Shown: in pieces, positions 24,111-35,578 of the stretch
How positions within the stretch are numbered: the stretch's first letter is position 1
How the letters are laid out: each line of letters starts with the position of its first letter
DNA from: Diplocarpon mali
Lineage: Eukaryota > Ascomycota > Leotiomycetes > Helotiales > Drepanopezizaceae
Direction: 5' to 3'
Assembly: GCA_024741835.1 (NCBI GenBank)
Contig: JAENRP010000019.1
Location: 168,691-232,690, forward strand
DNA: 64,000 nt
The notes under the pieces: model-generated
The model's database searches: none
What the model saw: the letters and a program-made list of their open reading frames with translations, nothing else
Told to the model about the DNA's origin: nothing
Program-made: the position numbers and the translations under genes

Positions 24111-25174
24111 TTATAAATTCTTCTTCGCGCCCTTCGTCTTGCCATTCGCCAGCGTCTTGGTCATCTTGTCGAGAGCCGCAAAGGTGCGCGCGACAGTGCG
24201 GACGCTGCTTACAAGCAGCACTATTCTCCTGTTAGTCGACCACATGCACGTCAGTTCCTGAGCTTGGGAAGACCTACGCCCCGGAATGATCATCCAGATG
24301 AAGTTGACCGCAAAGAAGTATACCCAGAAATACAAGAACTCTGGGCGGCTGTAATCAGCCGCGTTATAGTAGTGGTCGAACATGGCAGTGGCGTAGTAGA
24401 GGATCAGGCCGTACATCTGGCCAACGCAGACGATAATTTGGAGAGGGTGGCGGAGGGGGTGCGAGGTAGTGATCATGTAGGCAATCACGAAGCAGATGGG
24501 ACCCCACGTAAACTGCACACCCGTCAATCAGTATGGATACGGGAAATGGGTGCGAAGACAAACCGCCGTGACGGTCTCCATGCAGAGCACGAATGGATCA
24601 GAAGTCAAGTATCTGGAATCCGAGAGCGCGTACTCCTTCCACAGCTGCCCGAATAAATCTTGCGCGGGCGCCATGGTCTTGTGGTTCAGGGAGAAGTAGC
24701 CCTCGAAGAAGAGGTGGATTGCACCAGCTAACACCCATCTCTCGTTAGCAGAAACTTCGATTGAAATCCCCCAGCTCCGTCTCCCCATTCCCTGAGCCGA
24801 GCCGCCATTTGCATCTCATCCCCATGACACGCATGCCTTGGTTCGCCTACGATCTAGGGCTGAGAGCTAGAAATGTGAGGGTTCCAGACAGACCGGAAAC
24901 ACATACAAATGACAAACCACCAGATCGCCGCCTTCTCCCTGCCAGGCAGATTCGGATGCACCTTGTCCACCCAGAACTTGGTCAGGCCCACGACCGTCAG
25001 GATGATCGCCACGAAGATGCTCAGCAGCATCGGCATGGTCATCTCGTTGGCCAAGTAGGCCGCGATCTCCACCTCGAGCGGGTAGAACGGGTGCGTGGTG
25101 ATCGAGGAGAGCTGAGAGGAGGCATTGGTGGCCCCGTCGATGATGGACTCCATCTTGACGTCTGCAGCTTGCAT
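24111..25174 (-). CDS. EBP-family sterol delta8-delta7 isomerase-like protein (258 aa)
   Basis: Four exons: 24907-25174, 24564-24727, 24278-24512 and 24111-24220. The introns are 179, 51 and 57 nt with GTATGT, GTTTGT and GTAGGT donors, and all phases agree. The product matches the emopamil-binding protein family, which moves the sterol C8-C9 double bond to C7-C8 in the ER membrane. Four to five membrane segments are visible. The residues known to be essential in human EBP are in place: His94 and Glu98 (H-x3-E) and Glu140 in C-M-E-T. The motifs L-W-K-E-Y and G-Q-x-Y-G are conserved, and the C-terminus is lysine-rich and ER-like. Fungi normally use the unrelated ERG2 isomerase, so this enzyme may be a parallel or specialised route. 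A second Met lies eight residues in (25153). Confidence 0.88.
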
Positions 25175-26589
25175 CGGTGGATTGGAAATCTCGCAGGGTG
25201 GCGGGTGAGGGATCAGAGGTCGAGATCAATACGCCGCGTTGCTCGCTGTTCAAGGTAGCTAGCTAGCTTAGCTCTCTGAATCGCTCGTATGACGGTGCAG
25301 CTGGACGCTTCAGAAAGATCTCCTGGTTCCTGGAAACGAGAGAGAGAGGAATGGCGGGAGTTGGCGGACACGGACACAAAGATGGTTTTATCTTCGCCTT
25401 CGTCGGGAGTGGGAAGGACAAAGAAGGGTCGTTGTGGGAGGAAAAGGGGAAAGCCAGCACGAGCTGCACACACACAAGCAATGGAGCTATGACCCCTGCA
25501 GAAGAAGCGAAGGCGGCCGAGATGGAATTACCTAGGTAAGGTAGGTCGGTAGGTACATAGGTATCGGTAGGTATGGAGAGGAACCTCATCAAGTGCCTGC
25601 TCGTCCAGCCCACAACAGCGAAGAGAGCGTCTTCGGACTGTTCTACCCTGTACCAACCCAACCACAACCATAGATAGCAAGCATCTCACGTCCTACATCA
25701 CGCCCTCCGCAGAAAGTAGCCGAACTGACGGCGAAATAGTAGAGTCGCTGCGTGAATCCTGCCGAGAGGGTGGGACCCTGGATGCAGCTTGAGCTCTGAC
25801 CTGGATGCAAACTTACTGCTACAGCATACCTTGCAGAAGCCTTCGTACCTAGGTAATTAAGGGAATGTACCTCGACTTGGAGTCAGGGGTTGGCGGTCGC
25901 TTGGTCCTTGCGGATGAGCACCGATTCGTGCGCTCCCCGAGCATTCAAACCAGGGCAGCAGAGCAGTCTGGGCTGGAACTGCGGTGGGGAGAGATGGGCC
26001 AGCGATTCTCGTGTTCAGATCGCTTCTCACAGACCTGCGGTACCCATACCTATTCTCGTATCTTATTTTCCCAGAGGCAGAAGCGTGGAGCGCATGTCTC
26101 TCAACTCGGGGGTGACGGCGAAGAGAGAGTTCCGCGTAGGTTTGGGTTTGGTTGGATCTCGGAAAGCCAAGGTAGATTCCAAGATCGAGTGCTGATCATT
26201 CCCTGGCGCTGTGCTAGCATTGTGGCTTGGCCTTGCGAAGAAGAATCCGCGCACCCGATCAGGCTTCCAGCACGCATGGCGGCTGTGGACCGTCAAGGGC
26301 GAGAGGCTCCCTCCGTTCTTCCTGGTGTATCGGCCACTCCAGCTGTTATGAGTGCTCTGTACTATGGATTCCTCGCTCGTCGGGCCAACGCGCCAGAGTC
26401 ATGCCATTCCTCTGAACTGGCATCTCGCAGCATGCCCCGGGCGACAAGTAGAGAGGAAGAGTCCAGCAGGGACGGATCGCAACGGCTTACGAAACTCTAT
26501 CGGGCTGGGCGAGCCAGCGGGGCCTCTCCCTTTCATGAACAGCCTGATCTGATCTGATCCCCTCTCCTCTATCCGTCCGTCTCAAAACA
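25175..26589. other. EBP promoter side and WRAP73 3' side; GGTA-rich repeats
   Basis: Contains CCTAGGTA/GGTAGGTA clusters at 25528-25578 and 25845-25858. A 230-codon plus-strand frame at 25865-26557 has no recognisable domain and mixed low-information composition, so I do not call it a gene. Confidence 0.45.
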
Positions 26590-28286
26590 TCAATCAGGCT
26601 CCACGAACTTGCGGAACCGAAATGTGTCTTCCACTTCCTCACTGCCCCCGCTTGTGCCTGTGTCTCCCTCATCCTCAATCAGATCCTCAACGCTGACGCG
26701 GCCTTGCTTCGCCTGCCCTGCGGCATGAAGCAATGGACTCTCTGTCCGCCTCGACTCAGCCCCGTCCCACGGAACCTCCTCTTCAGCATCTCCAGGTATA
26801 GTGGCCAGCATGTAATCCTGAGAATCACTGAAGAACACCGCCGGACTGGCGCTCTCTCCATCCAACCACCGACCAGTGGTCTTGCCCAGCAGCTTTCCGC
26901 CCGGTATCTGCACGCCGAAATCGATGATGCGGGGCTGGGTCCACGACGCCCCCCAGATGTGTGCGAGCCCCCGGGCGGCGTCGCCTTCACATCTGATCAT
27001 CAGCAGTCCCTTGATAGAGGGATGCCAGATGGCTTTCGCAATTGGCGCGTGCAAGATGATGACGGCGCAGAGAATGCGAGTTCCCACGTCCCAGATCCAG
27101 ATGGTGCTCGGCAGATTTTCGATTCGAGTCGCGAGTAGACTTCCCGCGCTGTCGAAGGAGAGGAAGTTCGTGCCCGATCTTGGTTCGGCGTTCGCGTTCG
27201 GTGGGATTGAGGTGGATGTTGGCGGGCATATGGTTTGTGTCGCTGCGACAAATTCGCGCACGAATCCAGCTGGCGAGGGTGTGATCTGTTCTTGCCAGAT
27301 CTGTAGAAGTTAGCGAGGTCCTCAACTATGAATTCAAACGCGTACCTGTAGCGACCCTGCCGGTGCTACATCCGGGGTGTGGAGGATACGCATGCTCTCA
27401 GAGAACGACGGAGCGGACAGGATAGTCACCCTATCGGTGTAATCCCCAATAGCTATATGCGCACCATCTCGGCTCCAGTCAAACAGCTTAATGCCAGCAC
27501 CCAGCGGAATATCAGAGTCGTCGTCAGATGGACCGTTCCAGGACTTGTAAAAATGTCCATCCGCAGTATACACTCGCAGGCAATGTCCCTGGGCTGCAGA
27601 TTCCCATACCGCGAGCCACCTCCCATCCGCGCTCCATCGAATCCCCTGCGCATCGATAGTATCGGGCCACCAGGACCTTGTGACATCCAGCGTTCCCCGC
27701 GCGTGTATGCTGATGACATCTTTCCCTCCACTCCGGGTCAAGAGCGCCAGATCCCTCGTATCGGGTCGGTACGAGAGCCCCTTCGCAGCCACGCCCGGAT
27801 TGTAGAACTTGGGCGAGGTGATCTCTACGGATCTCGAAGCAGCCAGGTTGAAGACCGACACCCGCAGCCCAAAGTCAGAGAAGACGCATATCTCGTTCTC
27901 GTCCGCCCCGAACGCCACGTACGTGGCCCGGGCGCTTCCCGAGGTCGGGTTCGAGATGCTCGCAGAGAACTTCGAGTCGACGGGTGAATAGACCCGGATG
28001 CTTTCCGCGGAGGCCAGCAGGATGCGGCTCGACGACGCCGACCAGAGAAACCAGAGGGTGGACGCTGCGAGTTCCGTCGGGAGCGGGATTACGCGTGCGA
28101 TCTCGAGGGAACGCGTCGCGCGGATGCTGAGCTTGGAGGGTAGAATCGTTGCGATATATGCGCCGTCCGGGCTGGGGAGGGATTGGGTCGATGCTGTGGT
28201 TCACAGACCTGTCAGTTGGGAGAAGGGAGGGATGGAGAGGGCATCTCACACTTCAGAGAGCGGGAGAAGCGCACTCTGGGTGCCAT
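26590..28286 (-). CDS. WD-repeat protein WRAP73/Wdr8 homologue (531 aa)
   Basis: Exons 28250-28286 (only 12 codons plus one base), 27346-28193 and 26590-27300, with introns of 56 and 45 nt and CTGAC/CTAAC branch sites. The predicted protein aligns from memory with WRAP73 along its length. The start is F-S-R-S, followed by repeat blades such as S-P-D-G-A-Y-I-A-T, I-R-W-S-A-D-G-R-W-L-A-V-W-E, F-D-W-S-R-D-G-A-H-I-A-I-G-D-Y and S-T-I-W-I-W-D-V. WRAP73/Wdr8 acts at microtubule-organising centres; in fungi it works at the spindle pole body with Msd1/SSX2IP-type partners to anchor microtubule minus ends. The C-terminus is acidic. The gene ends only 244 bp from the NAD synthetase stop, so its promoter must be compact. 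Confidence 0.85.
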
Positions 28287-28529
28287 GTTACCGGTGGCTT
28301 CAAATAACGGAAGTTGATCTGTTTACTTTCTATGCCAAGCCAGCTTCGGTCTGTCTGTGCTGCGTGGGGCTGTCTACGCTGGGGCCACCGTTTGCGCTCG
28401 CTTATAAACTAATCTTCCGACAAATCATACTGTGCAGTAGATCTAAGTTATAAGATTACAACATTACAAGTAGAGCCAGCGGCCAGGGAGAATTCGGTGT
28501 CAACGCCTCTCCAACAACTGTATTTCTGC

Positions 28530-30704
28530 CTAGGAAAGCTTTTTCCGATTCTCTTGCCCATCGCTAGCAGCGACCCTAGTACCCGCTTCGCCCATTTGCT
28601 TGATACTGCGTTCGATCTTTTGGTAGGCCCACGAAAACGAAGGGTACAAGAAGGGTCTCATATCAAATCGATTGTCGTCGACGCCGTAGGCCTCCATGTG
28701 ATAGGCGGGGGTTATGGTCGTCATCTTGTGGCGATTAATCGCGTAATTCCAGGTGAAGAATCGAACTTTCTGATAGATTTCTTGTGCTGAGAGCTTATGA
28801 CCCCACAGGTGCAACAGTTTCTCCCACATTCCGTATGGGCCGAGCTTGCTAATTTTCCTTAAACGGCCGTACACACTCAGCTCATCGTAGGTCATTCCCA
28901 TGTCAGCCTCGTCTGACTGGACATAGCTCTCTGTCAGTGGCTCTAGCTCAGCAGTTGGCGGCGCATCGAGAAAGCCTTGAAGGAGGCCAAGTCCAAAATT
29001 CTGTTCCAGGGAAGCCCAGTGGATGAAGCTCTTGAGATCTGTCTTTGAGATCCCACCAATAGGATTGATGTCCGCCGAAGAGCAGTCGTACTTTGTTAGA
29101 TAGCCTCGGAGGCTTTCATCGACATTGGCGCTGCCAAGCACTAAGAGAGACCCAGGTGCCCCTTCACGCCGGCCTCTACTCTGAGGGAGCAGTTGAGCCA
29201 AAGCGTAGGCATTGACCATTCGAAGTCGCGCTTGAATATTTTGCAAGGCAAGGTTGTCAACTCTTGTACCACCAGAGGACTTGAACCTGGGCTCGGTACC
29301 TGTATTTTTGCTCAGAAGCTCGACCTGCGTCTCGAACACGGGGTCGATATCAAATGAAAGGTGATAAGAGCCGATTTCTGCGGCAAGCTCATTTGCACGA
29401 GCGCGGGTCTGTGCTGACGAGTTCTTTTGCATTCCCATGTACGCGGTGCAAAAGATGCGGTTTGCGATTTCCTGAGGGGTTTTTGGAATCCAGCTGCTGC
29501 CCAGCTCTTCTCCGGCGATTCGGTGCAGATCCGCAAGCACCTGATGATTTCCTTTTTCGATTGACCGCAAGACAAAACGTGTCATGGAATGGACTATGAT
29601 AGCAGTAGCACACGAATCAATCCCACCACTGAGAGGCAGAAAGAATCCTGCTTGCTTCGACCTGCGTAAGTAGTCCCACAGATAACATGCCGGGCCGTTG
29701 GCAATTTCTTCTTCTGGGACGAAATATTTGATGGCTTTTTCCGTTGTGGGATGCAGAGAGAGATCGATTTCCTCTCCTCCTCGAGAGAGCGACATGTTTA
29801 CATTAATCCGCTCGTATTTTTCTTGGTCCAGTGCTTGCATTGCTCTGCTTTTTTGATCGCGGTATGATCTGATCTCTTCCAAGTCGATTGTTGCCGTGAG
29901 TACTTCAACGTCGTCCAATGAGAACTGGCTGCCTTGTGCCAGAACCCGCCCATTGCATACGATCATTGCGCATCCATCGTAATACAATCTGTCTCCGTCG
30001 CATCCTTGTTGATTTGCATACAAATAGATGCCGCCGCATTTCAAGGTCGCGGAGACGATCAGCTCTACTCTTGTATGCAGCTTGCGCAGTTCGTGGTGAC
30101 TTCCAGAAGAGTTTGTGTAAATCTCACAGCCATCTAAGCCCATACCAATATGAGGAGAATTCGGCGTGAACAGTTCCTCGCACGTTTCGCAACCGATGGC
30201 AGTATCCAGAGTAGAAATGAGTGCGTCGCCGATTGGCACGGTCTTCTGGCCCATGATATTATGGATGATACGAGGAAGATGATGCGCCTCCACAACCCGG
30301 TGACCTCGCCACGGGGTGAAATACCGCTGCTCGTAATAGTTCCCGTCGCTCGCGAGCGAAAGCTTGGGTCTAATAAGCAGAATTTGTTTATTGTAGATGA
30401 TGATTCTACAGTTGTATCGGACAGACTTGTGCTTCACGGGCATACCGACATCAATCAGGATGTCTTGACAGTCGGGGTGCTGCATAATTTGTGCTAGGCA
30501 TTCCCATGAGTGCAAAATCGTATCATCCTCGAGAAAATGATCTAAGCATCCATAACCGCAGATCTCGAGTTCTGGGCCCACTCTGAGACTGGCGTCAGCT
30601 AACTTCGCCTTGACGATGCTCTCGACGATTCGCGACAGATTGCCTTCAAAATCGAGAGCCCATTGATTGAGACTACATGTTGCGACAGTAATGAGGTGGC
30701 CCAT
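28530..30704 (-). CDS. QNS1: Glutamine-dependent NAD+ synthetase (724 aa)
   Basis: Intronless and full length (eukaryotic enzymes are about 700-715 residues). It performs the last step of NAD+ synthesis, amidating deamido-NAD+ with ammonia from glutamine and ATP. The N-terminal nitrilase-type glutaminase domain carries the triad Glu45 (P-E-L-E-I-C-G), Lys114 (R-P-K-L) and Cys175 (C-E-T-C-E-E-L-F), at the same positions as in the human and yeast enzymes. The C-terminal NAD-synthase domain has the ATP P-loop S-G-G-I-D-S at about residue 355 and the S-x-x-D-I-N-P-I-G-G motif. The start is fixed by the conserved [10 protein letters not shown]. Confidence 0.96.
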   Translation of the reverse strand: MGHLITVATCSLNQWALDFEGNLSRIVESIVKAKLADASLRVGPELEICGYGCLDHFLEDDTILHSWECLAQIMQHPDCQDILIDVGMPVKHKSVRYNCRIIIYNKQILLIRPKLSLASDGNYYEQRYFTPWRGHRVVEAHHLPRIIHNIMGQKTVPIGDALISTLDTAIGCETCEELFTPNSPHIGMGLDGCEIYTNSSGSHHELRKLHTRVELIVSATLKCGGIYLYANQQGCDGDRLYYDGCAMIVCNGRVLAQGSQFSLDDVEVLTATIDLEEIRSYRDQKSRAMQALDQEKYERINVNMSLSRGGEEIDLSLHPTTEKAIKYFVPEEEIANGPACYLWDYLRRSKQAGFFLPLSGGIDSCATAIIVHSMTRFVLRSIEKGNHQVLADLHRIAGEELGSSWIPKTPQEIANRIFCTAYMGMQKNSSAQTRARANELAAEIGSYHLSFDIDPVFETQVELLSKNTGTEPRFKSSGGTRVDNLALQNIQARLRMVNAYALAQLLPQSRGRREGAPGSLLVLGSANVDESLRGYLTKYDCSSADINPIGGISKTDLKSFIHWASLEQNFGLGLLQGFLDAPPTAELEPLTESYVQSDEADMGMTYDELSVYGRLRKISKLGPYGMWEKLLHLWGHKLSAQEIYQKVRFFTWNYAINRHKMTTITPAYHMEAYGVDDNRFDMRPFLYPSFSWAYQKIERSIKQMGEAGTRVAASDGQENRKKLS

Positions 30705-32183
30705 CTTTCCCGCGTATTTGATTCCGCCGAAATTCTCGCTGGATTTCTCCTGGGCTTGGGCTAAGTCCTGGGAATATATTTTCTTTCCTAGGAGTTGGCG
30801 CCTTCCTGAGCAAAGTCTCCAAGGGATAGCAGTGCAGAATACGACTCCAGCAGGGCTGCTGGGAATGATATGTTTGTTGCTTCTCGCAGGAGATTAATTA
30901 GTGTAAGAGTTACAGCTGGCTTGGAAAGCGGACAACTGAGTTCCTTTTCCACAGAGAGTTTTGTTCCCAATGATGTGCGGCAAGCCGATGTATCTTGCGA
31001 TTAGAGGTTCTAAAGATGTGGAGGTAGGAACTCCCAGTCATCGCACATTTCTAAGAATAAGTGGCAGCCTAGCCGCGCGCTTAGCGCCTGTTTGGCTCGA
31101 CAATTTGGTTTTCCCACAGATTCAAAGATGGGCGGCAGCCCGGCCGCGTTTTGTTCATAAACGAAAGCAACTTTCCCAGCGGCTTTCCTAACATCGTACA
31201 GCGTCGGCCTATTAATCTATGATTACCATAGTACCAGCTAGAAGTATGTTGATATGTCAACATACATTATCAGCATAAACTCGGCTCTAGAGCGAAAATC
31301 CCGAGCTCTATAATCTTAGTAGTGAGGTGATGGAGGTTTGAGGCGGGGAGGAGTAGGAGGACGCGGAACTGAGCTAGAACTTCTACAATTCCAACTAGGT
31401 TTGTTTGCTGGTTCAAAAGGCTTTCAAGAGATAAGTCTAAGGAGAGGGGCTATATCGCGTATCGTAAGTCATGTATCTACGTCAGTAAGAATAGCTATTA
31501 CTCTGTACAGCTTAAAACTCTTTAGTATACACAAAATCACGCGAGTTAGAAGAAACACACACTCGGCCTACAGCAGAGGCTTTCTCGCATTGAGAGAAGT
31601 TTCTCAAAAGTAAGGCGAAGAGTCTACATGTAGGAAGGATCTTATATTTGATCTCAACAGGGCATGCAAAAGTGTATACTCTGAAAGCCTGGAATAGAGA
31701 GCGAGTCAGATTCAGGTGGTGCGTTCTTTGATAAGCCAACAGGCCTTGATATTAACCTGCGTGCCAGGAGATGAGGCTTGAGTATCGAGTTGCATGAGGA
31801 AACTTCAACGCCTCTTTGTTCTTCCTATGACAATCAATATACACTCGTATAAGGTCTCGGAATATGTCAGATGAAGGCCAAAGGAAAGCAAAATGGTTTA
31901 CCCCTGTACCAGTGCTAATCGCCGCACCAGCCACAACTGGCGGGGGCCGATAAGAGATGAGATCGCAGTCAGAAAACCCCGCTTACATGAATAAGCCACA
32001 CTTTCCTGATTCGAAACGTCCTCTTCTATAGCTAGTTCACCTACAAAGTTTCTGGATATTCTTGTACAGCACACATCAGTCCACCTGAATTGCTATGTAG
32101 CTTTATATGCGATCATCATTCATATCAAATTCTCCTAACTCCAGCCAACGGTAACGGGAACGGCAACGGCAACGGCAATAACC
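30705..32183. other. Divergent intergenic region between QNS1 and the MoaA-MoaC gene
   Basis: About 1.5 kb shared by two divergent promoters. The middle (31200-32000) is AT-rich with short broken frames and may include relic sequence. No gene supported. Confidence 0.5.
32147..32182 (+). repeat. Hexanucleotide repeat in the leader of the MoaA-MoaC gene
   Basis: Six successive hexamers (AACGGT, AACGGG, three of AACGGC, then AATAAC) end one base before the ATG at 32184. Confidence 0.85.
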
Positions 32184-34547
32184 ATGACAACTCCATTTCT
32201 GCGCTTTGGAAATCCCACTTATCACAGCAGGGCACTCGTACGAGGATCAAGAAGAGGAATCGCCTCTACGGCATTTGTAGTCCAGGAATCCCCTGGTCAT
32301 GACCATCCTCCAATCCAGCCCAGAAGAGCGGCGCTCAAAAATGCCAAACCCTTCTCCGCGTTCCTGACAGACACTTTCCGACGTCAGCACGACTACCTGC
32401 GCATCTCCATAACAGAAAAATGCAATCTGCGCTGCCTCTACTGCATGCCCGAAGAAGGAGTCCCCCAATCTCCCCCTCAAAATCTCCTCACGACCCCCGA
32501 GATATACTTGATATCCTCAACCTTCGTCACCCAGGGCGTCACCAAGATACGGTTGACAGGCGGCGAACCTACATTAAGGAGGGACATACTTCCGCTGATG
32601 CACCAAATTGGATCCCTGCGGTCTCGGGGATTGAAGGAATTGTGTTTGACGACCAATGGCATTTCCCTACACCGAAAGCTGGACAGTATGGCTGAGGCGG
32701 GATTAACAGGCGTCAACCTTAGTCTGGACACCCTAGATCCATGGATGTTCCAGATAATGACGCGGCGGAAAGGTTTAGAGGCCGTAACCAAGAGCATAAA
32801 CCGGATCCTGGAGATGAACAAAGTTGGCGCAGGCATCAAGCTGAAGATAAACTGCGTAGTGATGCGCGGTATGAACGAGCGGGAGATAATTCCATTCGTC
32901 GAATTGGGCCGCGAACAAGAAATCGAAGTGCGCTTCATCGAGTATATGCCCTTTGATGGAAACAAATGGAGTCAGGGCAAAATGCTGAGTTACCAGGAAA
33001 TGCTGGACATTATACGGGCTAAATACCCAACATTACGGAAGGTCCAGGACCACAAAAATGATACGAGCAAGACGTACGAGATACCAGGATTTGTGGGCAA
33101 GATAGGCTTTATCACGAGCATGACGCAAAATTTCTGTGGGAGCTGTAATAGACTACGGATTACCAGCGATGGTAATCTCAAAGTTTGTCTTTTCGGAAAC
33201 GCGGAGGTCTCGCTGCGGGACATTATTCGTAAAAGAAATCATGGAAAGCCTATCGATGAAGCGGCCTTAGAGGCAATGAAACAGGGCGAGATGAACAGGC
33301 TTCAGGAACTCTCCGAATCTGTAGGGCCACTGGTCGACACGGAACGCGAGCGCGAACTGTTGGAAGTTATTGGGCTGGCTGTCAAGGGCAAACAGGAGAA
33401 GCACGCCGGCATGGGCGAGCTGGAGAACATGAAGAACAGACCAATGATCTTGATAGGTGGGTAGGTTCCAGTCTTTCTCGTTTACCAATGGCTTGTATGA
33501 GATGTTTTTACTTGCATTTTGGGGTGTGCTTTTGGATAGGGATACCCAGAGTAGATGACTGTATGTAGGCGATGAATCATGAGAAATATTAATGCGCCTA
33601 TGTCCTTTTACAGCTACTTGCGTGCTCCACTGACGCTCTGTGTAGATAGTTCGCCGACCACGCCATTTAAGCGAGCCCCCTTTTCGAGGAAAACATCACT
33701 ACCATGGTCACGTGTCCCCACGCACCTCCTCGTCCCCTTGTCCAAGCCAACTCTTCACTTTTACTCGTCTTCCACCAGAAATCGTCCTCCTTCATCACCA
33801 TCTCCCATCTCGTCATCGTCCCAACTACCAAAGCCAACTCTCACACACCTCACACCCCACGGCACAGCGCACATAGTCCCCATCTCCCACAAATCCCCAA
33901 CAACCCGCCTCGCCACCGCAGTGTGCGCCATCCACTTCTCGAACTCCGCTGTCATCCCCCTGATTGAGAGCAATGGCATGAAGAAGGGGGATGTGTTGTC
34001 TGTCGCCAGGATCGCGGGGATCATGGCGGCGAAGAAGACGAGTGAGCTAGTCCCGCTCTGCCATCCGATCATGATCACCTCTGCGTGTGTGGAACTGGAA
34101 CTTATCGATGGAGAGAATAACCTCATAAGGAGCGAGCAGCCTGTTGCGGGATGGCAAGGGCAGGGAGATGAAGTCAAAGGTCAGAAGCACGGCAAAGAAG
34201 GACAGGAGAAGACGAGCGTATCCTGGCAAGGAACCGGCCAAGGCGACGCATACCCTTTCCACACCCCTCCACCCGCCTCCTCTTTCTCTCCTGTCCCACC
34301 AGCCCCAACCCTTCCCCCCCCCTCACCCTCTCAATTTGGGCGCGTCTCCATAAAAGCCACCATCGAATGCGACGGCAAAACCGGCGTTGAAATGGAAGCC
34401 CTCACCGCTGCTAGCGTCGCCGCGCTGACGGTGTACGATATGTGTAAGGTGGTTGACAAAGGGATGGTTATTGCGGGATTGAAGGTTGTTAGGAAAGAGG
34501 GGGGGAGCACTGGCACGTGGGTTGAGGGGAAGAGGGGGTCTGGGTGA
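32184..34547 (+). CDS. cnxABC: Molybdopterin-precursor synthase, MoaA-MoaC fusion (CnxABC/MOCS1 type, 736 aa if spliced)
   Basis: The MoaA half (32184-33460) is a radical-SAM GTP 3',8-cyclase. It has Cys80, Cys84 and Cys87 (C-N-L-R-C-L-Y-C), the C-terminal cluster Cys318, Cys321 and Cys335, the G-G-E-P motif and the terminal R-P-M-I-L-I-G-G. A basic, Ser/Arg-rich start suggests mitochondrial import. The MoaC half (from 33614) is cyclic pyranopterin monophosphate synthase, with L-C-H-P, E-C-D-G-K-T-G-V-E-M-E-A-L-T and T-V-Y-D-M-C-K, interrupted by about 80 low-complexity residues. Together they convert GTP to cPMP, the first stage of molybdenum-cofactor synthesis needed for nitrate reductase. 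The halves join through a 153-nt intron (33461-33613, GTAGGT donor, TTTTACAG acceptor, phase 2). An alternative pair, donor at 33457 and acceptor ending 33645, also keeps frame. Confidence 0.9.
33461..33613 (+). other. Inter-domain intron whose donor encodes the MoaA Gly-Gly-stop
   Basis: The exon ends GGT GG and the intron starts GTAGGT. If retained, the frame reads Gly-Gly-TAG, giving free MoaA, and an ATG at 33579 inside the intron opens the MoaC frame. If spliced, the two halves fuse in frame. Confidence 0.6.
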
Positions 34548-35578
34548 AAGGGAATCTGGAATGAGGATGTAGGCTGTAGATCAGACGAAGAGAAGGCAGG
34601 GGGATTGTCTGTACTGGTTGTGTGGCTGGGTAATAAGTAAATGCTCACGGAAGCTCGATAATATCGAGATATAGAGCACCAGAATCTCAAAATCTGCGAG
34701 CATCTCTCCTGTTCTACCACTCACGGGATCTTTCGCTCTAATATTACACCACAGCCAGCCAGCGACGATGGTCCTCAATCCTCGGCTACCTTTTTCAAAG
34801 CGTCCAATCCATAGCCCGTTCCACGTTATAGGCAAGTAGGTACCAGTACCGCGGCGCATGCGTGTCTCCTGCACTGGCACGCCTTTAAGCCGGTCCCGGG
34901 GAGCTGCCTCAAGATATCCTTCTACTCATGGACTACCGCTTGAGGGCCAGGGACTCCCTATGCTGGCGCCGCGGAGGGCTCGAGAGGAATCCTTCGTTGG
35001 TGCTGTGCTACACATAATCATAATTTAGCGATGGGGAACCTAGGAGCACGTGGGAGGCCTAGGATAATGGTGTTTAGCATATATTTGACATGTTTTCCTT
35101 CCTTCGCCTTCTTCACGGCTGACGTATTGCGATCATATTTGATACTCATCTGCGAAAAGCCATAATATTTCAAATGAGAATCTGGGGATGTTTGTTCCTT
35201 GGGTTTCATACTTGACACGATGATAGTATTCTTGATGGGTTTTCTTCTCTTTGCTGTCCTTGGCCTCCCTTATTGCACATGTTCGGGGTCTCGCTTGTTC
35301 CTCCGTATCATAAGAAACAAATAATCTACTTCTATTCTCTTCCGTATCACAGCTGGCAAAGAGCTCATCAGTGTGCGAAAAACATCTCAGAATGAACATT
35401 GTCTTTTCTCTTGGTTAGATATTGTTTCCTTACTTGTTGCTACTTTTTCAATATCGTTATATCTCGCCAAAGTGGTTTGATGTGCCTGCGTGCCACCCCA
35501 CAGGTTCTGATGGGATACCGCCCGCCCCTCTTTGTCAGTAACTTGGATATCAATAATACAACGCGAAAAATACCACCC
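34548..35578. other. Convergent intergenic region
   Basis: Lies between the plus-strand MoaA-MoaC gene and a minus-strand gene. It should contain both 3' UTRs. No gene or RNA recognised. Confidence 0.5.

Noticed and set aside
25865..26557. 230-codon plus-strand frame between EBP and WRAP73 genes
   Set aside because: No domain, no signal peptide, no splice structure; residues look random. It might be coding, but I cannot support it.
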